The notes beneath the pieces are model-generated. The model ran no database searches. It was not told the origin of the DNA and saw only the letters and a list, made by a program, of their open reading frames with translations. A stretch of DNA of 16,010 bases from a bacterium. Its GTDB lineage: Bacteria; Patescibacteriota; Minisyncoccia; Ryanbacterales; 2-02-FULL-48-12. This document shows positions 1 to 4,974 of the stretch, in pieces; the stretch's first letter is position 1, and each line of letters begins with the position of its first letter. Location of the stretch: the NCBI GenBank assembly GCA_005239605.1, contig SBBS01000031.1, forward strand, positions 1 through 16,010. The letters are read 5' to 3'. Position numbers and translations under genes: made by a program.

Positions 1-2
1 CT

Positions 3-87
3 AGCAGGGCTCACGCAAGAAATTTTCACCAAGCCCCGGCCGGATTTCGGGAATTTTTAGCCGAAAATTTATTAAGGGACAGGTCTA
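3..87 (+). repeat. Left arm of a perfect 85-bp inverted repeat
   Basis: This stretch is identical over 85 bp to the reverse complement of 15921-16005. The match stops sharply on both sides: the inner neighbour is A here against G in the other copy, and the outer bases also differ, so the repeat unit appears complete. It contains the self-complementary octamer CCGGCCGG and a small hairpin, AATTTT-TAGCCG-AAAATT, at 52-69. There is no reading frame in it. The inner edge carries GGGACAGGTCTA, and tRNA-Gln begins 74 bp further in. It is probably a dispersed chromosomal repeat; its nature is not recognised. Confidence 0.9.
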
Positions 88-161
88 ATATAGAGGGTAC
101 GGTAGAGAATGTATCTCGGAAAATTGTAATTTTTTTCTCACGGATGTTGCAAAGTAACTAT

Positions 162-235
162 TGCCGGATCGTCTAATGGTAGGACACCGCCCTTTGGAGG
201 CGGGTATCTAGGTTCGAATCCTAGTCCGGCAGCCA
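162..235 (+). tRNA. tRNA-Gln (anticodon TTG, CCA encoded)
   Basis: The cloverleaf folds cleanly. The acceptor stem is TGCCGGA with TCCGGCA, giving the weak U1-A72 pair typical of tRNA-Gln. The D arm is GTCT/GGAC with a GG in the loop. The anticodon stem CCGCC/GGCGG encloses loop CTTTGGA with TTG at 194-196, and the T arm is CTAGG-TTCGAAT-CCTAG. The discriminator is G232, as expected for Gln identity, followed by an encoded CCA at 233-235. The wobble U34 makes it a likely substrate of the MnmA encoded at 3801. A terminator follows at 248. Its 3' end overlaps, in antisense, the end of the broken nuclease reading frame. Confidence 0.96.
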
Positions 236-909
236 CTGTGTACGAATGGACGCAAAAGCGTCCTTTTGTGCTTTATTCGTAAAGATTTTTTGCTGTTCTA
301 ACCTTAAGTATTTCACTTCAAGAGCAGGATATTCATTTTTGATTGGTATAAACCATTCATTCGGCTCAATAAATAGCTTTTGTTCTTTAATTATTGGGGC
401 CTTTCGGTTTAAAAAACTTTTTAGTTGATATTTTTCTTCCCTGAAAGTCTTGCGGCGACGATTTTGTATCTGCGATCATGTCGTAAACCACGATGTATCG
501 CAAGATGAAACTGATAAAGCGTGGCATTGGGCTTGATCTCAAAGAAGAACTCCCGCTCGCTGAGCAAGATCTCAGCTGCCCGATTCCACGGCTGCTTCAC
601 ATACCCGTCAAGCATGTGATGGCACTCTTCATAGTCTATAGTTCCGCGTCGGACATCGATGCCGCGCGCAATCGCCTCAGTGACTCGTCTCTCAAAGTCC
701 TCCGTAAAGAAGGCAAAGAGCGTTTCTGCGTCCCAGAGTTTTTCTGCGTGAGCCTTGGCGATCGCTGTGTGCATTGCTGATCCGGCAAACACTATCTCTG
801 ATATTCTCTCTGCCTCAACATCGAGAACATGCAGGTAGTAAAACATCCGGGGACAAAGCTTGAACTTCTCGAAATCGCTCTGGTGGAATTCGCGTTCAAA
901 GCGGAGCAT
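221..909 (-). pseudogene. PD-(D/E)XK (RecB/Cas4-like) nuclease, frameshifted
   Basis: From ATG at 907-909, preceded by a strong Shine-Dalgarno (AGGAGGTGAGG), the minus strand encodes a protein with features of the PDDEXK_1/Cas4-like nuclease fold: a CPR-x-FYY motif near residues 19-25, F-A-G-S-A-M-H at 41-47, and an acidic strand SEREFFFEI near 117. The frame then reads YKIV and soon stops at 421. One base further over, the reading continues from 451 to a stop at 221-223 as KTFREEKYQLKS, 76 residues in all. Restoring one base between them would give IVDRKT, the D-x-K catalytic motif. The 689 nt from start to stop are exactly one short of 230 codons. The usual I-D-R before this strand reads I-H-R (residues 138-140), a second possible lesion. 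The sharp SD and more balanced base composition differ from the predicted leaderless host genes, which suggests acquired DNA in decay. A sequencing error cannot be excluded. Confidence 0.6.
248..267 (+). terminator. Rho-independent terminator after tRNA-Gln
   Basis: A perfect 6-bp GC-rich stem, GGACGC with GCGTCC, closes on an AAAA loop and is followed directly by TTTTGTGCTTT. It lies 12 nt after the tRNA-Gln CCA end and is oriented to stop tRNA transcription. On the other strand it falls inside the 3' part of the broken nuclease frame. Confidence 0.8.
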
Positions 910-953
910 GGCCTCACCTCCTGCGCAGTATTTTTCATCGAAGGTTCCTCCTC

Positions 954-1242
954 TCAAAGAATTTCTGAGGGAAGCGTACCAAGCAGGAGAGAAGTCAAAA
1001 GACTGGGAAAGTTATCGGAGACGGCAATTTGCATGGCCTGTTCAAGCTGCTTGCTGTTGATATGCTGACAGTATAGAGAATAATGATTGGAGATCCACCA
1101 GCAGCGATGGGCACTCTTTTTCACAACCCACAATGTGAAGAAGCAGATCTCGCGGAAGAATATGCCACCCCAGTTGCTTTCCGTCTTGATGGTTTGAACG
1201 AACGTCGTCCCACCCCCTCTGCAGAGGTCTCCATGTGCACAA
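954..1242 (-). pseudogene. Unassigned remnant upstream of the nuclease
   Basis: The stretch 910-1273 holds no gene I can assign. On the minus strand a coding-like tail (QLEQAMQIAVSDNFPSLL and onward) ends at a TGA at 954-956, close before the nuclease start, and a purine-rich GAGGAGG follows it. Just upstream the reading appears to move to another frame ending ...SLFSILSAYQQQ. The two pieces could be a frameshifted gene that once preceded the nuclease in an operon. No motif is recognised. An open frame on the same strand extends to 1310, but its N-terminal half does not look protein-like. The plus strand also has a 57-codon open frame from 1083. I see no RNA gene here. Confidence 0.25.
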
Positions 1243-1273
1243 CTGCGGGATGAAACCGCATTTATTCCAAAGG

Positions 1274-1301
1274 TTGAAAACATCTCTTTTTCTGCTAAAA
1301 T
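1274..1301 (+). promoter_or_regulatory. Promoter of the pcm-mltG fusion (leaderless geometry)
   Basis: TTGAAA (1274-1279), a 16-nt spacer and TAAAAT (1296-1301). The ATG at 1309 begins 7 nt after the -10 box, so transcription should start at or within a base of the start codon. No Shine-Dalgarno precedes the ATG, in keeping with a leaderless mRNA. Confidence 0.65.
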
Positions 1302-1308
1302 TAATTTC

Positions 1309-3069
1309 ATGACTCTTGCGGATGATCTTGTTTCAAAAGGTGTTTTTAAAACCCCCCGTATTATTCAGGCGTTTCGAGATATAAACCGCGCGGATTTTAT
1401 GCCGGAAGACGAACGACCGCTTGCGGAAATTGATGAAGCATTTCCCATTGGCGAAGGGCAGACAATTTCTCAGCCCTACACGGTTGCTTTCATGCTTGAA
1501 TTGCTTCAACCAAAACCCGGCCAACATATTTTAGATGTAGGGTTCGGATCCGGATGGCAATCAGCTCTTCTTGCGCACATTGTTACCGATAATAAAAAAA
1601 CATCGGGCCGTGTTTTTTCGATTGAACGCATAGAGTATCTTTGCAGCTTTGGCAAAGCAAACATTGCCAAGTACAATTACATAGCATCAGGCGTGGTGGA
1701 GACGTATTGCCGCAATGCGGTAAGCGAACTGGATGAGGTGGCAAAAATGGCTGGCGGATTTGACGGTATTATTGCCGCCGCGGCCGCATCCGCCAAACAA
1801 GGAAGTATTGAATCATCCATACCGCGCGCGTGGAAAAAACATCTTAAACCGGAGGGAAAAATTGTTATGCCGATAGGCAACTCGCTCTGGGTGTTTACCA
1901 AAAAGAAATCAAATATATTTGATAAAAAAGAATATCCCGGGTTTGCGTTTGTTCCGCTTGTGGCTTCACAAAAAAAGAAAATAAAACAGACAAAACAATC
2001 TTTCTGGAACCGGTTCACTAAAAGCCCGTTGTATTTTGCATGCATGACTATGGCGTTCGCTGCTATATGTTCGGCGGGAATTGCCGCGTATTTTCTGTCT
2101 CCTCCCAACAGCTCATCATATCCAAAGGAAGTTGTCATTCCGCGCACTAGCTCCGCGCGCGAGGCAGTGCAATTCCTCAAGCAGGAAGGGATTATACGTT
2201 CTACGCATCTTGTTCTTGCATATCTATTTATAACAGGAGATATTCAAAGCATTCAGGCAGGCAGGTATTTTTTTGAAAAACCGGCGGGGAGTCTTGTCAT
2301 AATAAAACAAATTACAAATTCCACACCGCGTAAAATCATAACCATCCGCGTACCGGAAGGTTCAACCTTGCGCGGCATTGCTGCGGAATACGAGAATCAA
2401 AATTTATTTACCGGCGATGAATTGTGGAAGTTTACGGGTATGCCGGCGCTGGATTATAGAAACAAGCAGGAAGAACTGCCGGATTTTGCTGATCTAAAAA
2501 AACAATTTCCATTTCTTCGGGATTTGCCTTTGCACGCGACTCTGGAAGGATTTTTGCTTCCGGATACCTATGAAGTATTTGACGATGTAGCGCCCGGGGA
2601 AGTGGTTTATAAAATGATTCAGAACTTTGAAATCAAAATGAAAGAAGAAAAGATTTTTGAGGAAATTCAAAAAAGGGGATTATCGCTGTACGAAGTAATC
2701 ACTCTCGCTTCGCTTTTGGAACGCGAGGCAATTCTTTATGATGATAAACGCATTATTGCGGGAATTATTGAAAACCGTCTTCACAGAGACATGCCGCTTC
2801 AAATTGACGCCTCGCTTATGTATATAACAGGGCGGGGAAGCTTGCTTTTAACCAAAGATGATCTTGACTCTGACTCACCCTATAACACATATACAAACAA
2901 AGGGCTGCCTTTGGGTCCTATTGCAAACCCGGGCATTGAGTCCGTTAAAGCGGCGCTTAATCCGGAAAAGACGAGCTACCTTTATTATCTATCGGATCGC
3001 CGCTACACAATTCATTACAGCGCCACGTTTGAGGAACATAAAGAAAAGAAACAAATTTATTTGCAATAG
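1309..3069 (+). CDS. Fusion: protein-L-isoaspartate O-methyltransferase + MltG endolytic transglycosylase
   Basis: One uninterrupted frame of 586 aa joins two proteins that are normally separate. Residues 1-about 215 are a PCMT domain, which uses SAM to methylate damaged isoaspartyl residues: the SAM loop ILDVGFGSGWQ is near 74-84, FSIER near 103, FDGIIAAAAA at 151-160 and a G-K-I-V-M-P-I-G strand near 183-190. After a basic linker, one membrane helix (about 240-263) leads into an MltG/YceG domain, the inner-membrane lytic transglycosylase that cleaves nascent peptidoglycan. Its motifs are LEGFLLPDTY (412-421), the catalytic-glutamate region ASLLEREA (467-474), and PYNTYTNKGLPLGPIANPG (524-542). 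Topology implies a cytoplasmic methyltransferase and an external transglycosylase. Both catalytic cores look intact. The stop TAG lies in the arm of the palindrome at 3065. The start is chosen from the promoter position. Domain assignments are firm; a functional link between the halves is unknown. Confidence 0.92.
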   Translation: MTLADDLVSKGVFKTPRIIQAFRDINRADFMPEDERPLAEIDEAFPIGEGQTISQPYTVAFMLELLQPKPGQHILDVGFGSGWQSALLAHIVTDNKKTSGRVFSIERIEYLCSFGKANIAKYNYIASGVVETYCRNAVSELDEVAKMAGGFDGIIAAAAASAKQGSIESSIPRAWKKHLKPEGKIVMPIGNSLWVFTKKKSNIFDKKEYPGFAFVPLVASQKKKIKQTKQSFWNRFTKSPLYFACMTMAFAAICSAGIAAYFLSPPNSSSYPKEVVIPRTSSAREAVQFLKQEGIIRSTHLVLAYLFITGDIQSIQAGRYFFEKPAGSLVIIKQITNSTPRKIITIRVPEGSTLRGIAAEYENQNLFTGDELWKFTGMPALDYRNKQEELPDFADLKKQFPFLRDLPLHATLEGFLLPDTYEVFDDVAPGEVVYKMIQNFEIKMKEEKIFEEIQKRGLSLYEVITLASLLEREAILYDDKRIIAGIIENRLHRDMPLQIDASLMYITGRGSLLLTKDDLDSDSPYNTYTNKGLPLGPIANPGIESVKAALNPEKTSYLYYLSDRRYTIHYSATFEEHKEKKQIYLQ

Positions 3070-3123
3070 CTACTACTTGGAAATTACTTGGAAATTCGAT
3101 TTCCAAGTAAAGTAGTAGCTATT
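3065..3123. repeat. RAYT palindrome, convergent end (bidirectional terminator-like)
   Basis: Outer arms of 14 bp (3065-3078 with 3110-3123) enclose the core palindrome TACTTGGAAAT-TCG-ATTTCCAAGTA (3085-3109). The 11-mer ACTTGGAAATT is tandemly duplicated on the left side (3075-3085 and 3086-3096). The arms contain both stop codons of the convergent genes: TAG of the fusion gene at 3067-3069 and, on the other strand, TAG of the transposase at 3119-3121. It probably ends transcription from both sides. Confidence 0.85.
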
Positions 3124-3748
3124 CGAGTAAAAGTTCTTTTATCTTCTTTTTTTCACGCATAGTAATAAGCGCATCCAAGGCAAATTTACTGTATTCTTTT
3201 TTTGATCTAAATTGCTCAAGAATAATATCTTTGCTGCACAAAGAAGGTATCTGTGATTCCAGCAAGGTATATTCATCCCAACTTGACTTGGAAATCGAAT
3301 TTCCAAGTTTGTGAACTTTATTATTCAAATTTACATACGCGGTCACATGCAGCAAGTATTCATTTGTATCAATATGTTTTGAGTGATAACTGCCCACAAA
3401 AAGAGGTCCCCGTCGTTTATATTTTTGATTGTAATACTTTGTATAACCAACACCGATACGATGCATGTATTTTTCAATCCCTTGTTCTATTCTTTGTTGT
3501 AAAACCAAATGAAAGTGGTTTTGATTAACACAATAACAAACAATATCTACAAGCGGCGGATTTTTCTTATTATATTTCTTTTTAAAAAATGAATGCTCAA
3601 AAATACTTCCTATTGGCGTAACAGAATTAAAATATTCCATACATTGCAAAAATCGTCCTGCATCTTCTGTTGAAGAAAGCATTTTTAAAGAGTCTAGGGC
3701 TTTATTATACACATGATAGTATTCACCTATTTCTGCTTGTTCTCGCAT
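3119..3748 (-). CDS. REP-associated tyrosine transposase (Y1 family, HUH)
   Basis: A 209-aa Y1-type HUH single-strand transposase of the TnpA-REP/RAYT group, which cuts and joins REP hairpins. It opens with the usual GEYYHVYNKALD (residues 8-19), then has the metal-binding HUH motif H78-F-H80 within NQNHFHLVLQ, a KRRGPLFVGSYHSKH stretch (111-125), and the likely catalytic Y138 in YLLHVTAYVNLN, by analogy with the E. coli V-D-Y-I-Y-I-N-P site. The open frame extends upstream to 3970, but that part reads back through the palindrome and mnmA. The start at 3748 is 7 nt after a symmetrical -10 box and matches the family N-terminus; ATG at 3757 overlaps that box. Residues 147-155 are encoded by a copy of the element's own palindrome. 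It appears intact and possibly active. Confidence 0.9.
   Translation of the reverse strand: MREQAEIGEYYHVYNKALDSLKMLSSTEDAGRFLQCMEYFNSVTPIGSIFEHSFFKKKYNKKNPPLVDIVCYCVNQNHFHLVLQQRIEQGIEKYMHRIGVGYTKYYNQKYKRRGPLFVGSYHSKHIDTNEYLLHVTAYVNLNNKVHKLGNSISKSSWDEYTLLESQIPSLCSKDIILEQFRSKKEYSKFALDALITMREKKKIKELLLE
3286..3308 (-). repeat. RAYT palindrome copy inside the transposase gene
   Basis: The core ACTTGGAAAT-TCG-ATTTCCAAGT, read on the minus strand, is identical to the cores of the two flanking copies. It encodes residues 147-155 (KLGNSISKS) of the transposase in frame, just after the predicted catalytic Y138, in a region where the family has a variable loop before W-[S/D]. It does not break the gene. 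Confidence 0.9.
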
Positions 3749-3754
3749 ATGCTC

Positions 3755-3795
3755 CATTCTATCACTTGGAAATTCGATTTCCAAGTGATAGAATG
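3755..3795. repeat. RAYT palindrome, promoter end (19-bp perfect stem)
   Basis: A perfect 19-bp stem (3755-3773 with 3777-3795) closes on a TCG loop. It shares its core with the copies at 3085 and 3286, but its outer arms (CATTCTATC and its complement) are its own. It lies between the divergent transposase and mnmA genes. Confidence 0.95.
3756..3794. promoter_or_regulatory. Symmetrical bidirectional promoter within the palindrome
   Basis: On the plus strand TTGGAA (3766-3771), a 17-nt spacer and TAGAAT (3789-3794) end 6 nt before the mnmA GTG at 3801. Because the sequence is palindromic, the minus strand has the same boxes: TTGGAA at 3784-3779, a 17-nt spacer and TAGAAT at 3761-3756, 7 nt before the transposase ATG at 3748. 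Both predicted transcripts start at, or within a base of, their start codons. Confidence 0.65.
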
Positions 3796-3800
3796 CAGGT

Positions 3801-4961
3801 GTGAAAAATATAATTAATAAGAAAAATGTTTTTGCAGCTATGTCCGGCGGAGTTGATTCTTCGGTGGCGGCTTTGCTGTTAAAACGCGCGGGATACGATG
3901 TGCGCGGCGTATATATGAAAGAATGGGCGCCGCCCGGCATTGCGTGCGAAGCGGGTTCCGACCGCGCCATGGCGGCGCGCGTTGCGGCTCATCTTAATAT
4001 TCCTTTTGAAGTATGGGATTTTCGTCGCGCGTACAAAAAACAGGTTGCTGACTATATGCTCCGCGAATATAAAGCGGGGCGCACACCGAACCCGGATGTT
4101 ATGTGCAATCGAGATATTAAGTTTGGCGTGTTTCTCAAGCGCGCGCTCGCGCGCGGCGCTGATTATATAACGACGGGGCATTACGCTCGCGTAGCGAGCA
4201 TCGCGGACACACGCGGACCGCATGCAGAAAAACGCAGACGATTTGTATTGCGAAATGCGAAAGACACAAACAAAGACCAGACATATTTTTTGTGGATGCT
4301 TACGCAGGATCAGCTGAAACATTGCCTTTTCCCGATAGGGGATTACACCAAGCAGGAGGTGCGCGCGCTTGCAAAAAAATATGGCCTCCCGAATTGGGAC
4401 AAAAAAGATTCGCAAGGCGTGTGTTTTATAGGCAAGTTAAATTTTGGACAATTTTTGCGCAAGTATTTGCCGCACAAAAAGGGGAATATCGTTACCACAA
4501 ACGGCAAAGTGATAGGCGAGCACGATGGCACATGGTTTTACACGATTGGGCAACGGCGCGGACTTACGAGAATTATGAATTATGAATCAAGAATTAAGAA
4601 TGAAAAAGGAGATATGCAGCCCTATTATGTAATAGGTAAAGATAGAAAGAAAAATATAATAATCGTTGCGGAAGAATCTTCGCCGCATTTATATCAAAAA
4701 GAATTAATTGCGACAAATGCGCATTGGATTTCCGGTATTACACCCAAATTCCCTTTGGCTTGTAAAGCGCGCATCCGGTATCGCCAACTTGTTCAACAGT
4801 GCGCTATTGAATCGCGGACACACGCGGATAAAACGCGGAAAAACGCAGAAACAAAAAATATGCGCATAATTTTCCGCAAAGTTCAGCGAGCAGTCGCTCC
4901 CGGGCAGTCTATTGTGTTCTATAAAAGAAATGAAATGCTCGGCGGTGGCATAATTGCCTAA
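3801..4961 (+). CDS. mnmA: tRNA-specific 2-thiouridylase MnmA
   Basis: A 386-aa enzyme that adenylates and thiolates U34 in tRNA-Lys, -Glu and -Gln. The PP-loop SGGVDSS is at 15-21. The first catalytic cysteine is C102 in NPDVMCNRDIKF and the second is C208 in DSQGVCFIGK. TTGHYAR (124-130), the KDQTYFL strand (158-164), YTIGQRRGL (247-255) and the C-terminal QRAVAPGQS...LGGGII are all standard. The start is a GTG placed 6 nt after a -10 box in the RAYT palindrome, with no Shine-Dalgarno. Three odd segments, residues 134-146, 257-268 and 337-350, are extra to the usual family sequence and are encoded by short repeat-like DNA. All sit between conserved blocks, so the active site should be intact. 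The neighbour alaS starts 13 nt downstream and is probably co-transcribed. Confidence 0.95.
   Translation: MKNIINKKNVFAAMSGGVDSSVAALLLKRAGYDVRGVYMKEWAPPGIACEAGSDRAMAARVAAHLNIPFEVWDFRRAYKKQVADYMLREYKAGRTPNPDVMCNRDIKFGVFLKRALARGADYITTGHYARVASIADTRGPHAEKRRRFVLRNAKDTNKDQTYFLWMLTQDQLKHCLFPIGDYTKQEVRALAKKYGLPNWDKKDSQGVCFIGKLNFGQFLRKYLPHKKGNIVTTNGKVIGEHDGTWFYTIGQRRGLTRIMNYESRIKNEKGDMQPYYVIGKDRKKNIIIVAEESSPHLYQKELIATNAHWISGITPKFPLACKARIRYRQLVQQCAIESRTHADKTRKNAETKNMRIIFRKVQRAVAPGQSIVFYKRNEMLGGGIIA
4200..4238 (+). repeat. 39-bp repeat-like insert in mnmA, copy 1
   Basis: Begins ATCGCGGACACACGCGGA and ends AGAAAAACGCAGA. It matches 4811-4849 at 33 of 39 positions without gaps. Here it is read as IADTRGPHAEKRR; the second copy is read in a different frame. 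Confidence 0.75.
4571..4605 (+). repeat. AATTATGAAT-type simple repeat within mnmA
   Basis: Degenerate repetition of ATTATGAAT / AAGAATTAAGAATGAA motifs. It encodes about 12 residues (RIMNYESRIKNE) between YTIGQRRGL and YYVIGKD, where MnmA normally has only a few residues. It resembles intergenic repeat DNA absorbed into a loop. Confidence 0.6.
4811..4849 (+). repeat. 39-bp repeat-like insert in mnmA, copy 2
   Basis: Second copy of the element at 4200-4238 (33/39 identical). It is read in a different frame as part of ESRTHADKTRKNAE, replacing a variable loop in the C-terminal barrel before the MRIIFRKVQRAV strand. Confidence 0.75.
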
Positions 4962-4974
4962 AATTTGTTTTACT

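Larger units (their letters stand above)
3065..3795 (-). mobile_element. RAYT (REP-associated tyrosine transposase) element with flanking palindromes
   Basis: A single transposase gene is bounded at both ends by palindromes with the same 23-nt core, ACTTGGAAAT-TCG-ATTTCCAAGT (cores at 3086-3108 and 3764-3786), with a third copy inside the gene at 3286-3308. This is the organisation known for TnpA-REP genes and their REP/BIME sequences. The element sits exactly between the fusion gene and mnmA, contributing the stop of one and the promoter of the other, so it appears well adapted to its site rather than a recent insertion. Confidence 0.8.

Noticed and set aside
246..428. 60-aa plus-strand frame after tRNA-Gln
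   Set aside because: It starts in the tRNA terminator hairpin and is antisense to the nuclease tail, which is more protein-like.
1083..1256. Plus-strand open frame of 57 codons (MIGDPPAAMGTL...)
   Set aside because: No RBS or promoter with proper spacing, no recognisable family, and the opposite strand is equally open; kept only as a note in the remnant entry.
3065..3795. CRISPR-like array, because the same 23-nt core occurs three times
   Set aside because: Spacing is irregular (about 200 and 480 nt), orientation differs, and there is a RAYT gene; REP palindromes explain it.
3749..3970. N-terminal extension of the transposase frame up to 3970
   Set aside because: It reads back through the palindrome and the mnmA PP-loop region on the opposite strand. 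The family N-terminus and the mirrored promoter both place the start at 3748.
4954..4974. TTG start for alaS overlapping mnmA
   Set aside because: The added residues (MPKICFT) are not part of the family. ATG 4975 or 4981 matches the usual M-T-S-x-E-I-R start.
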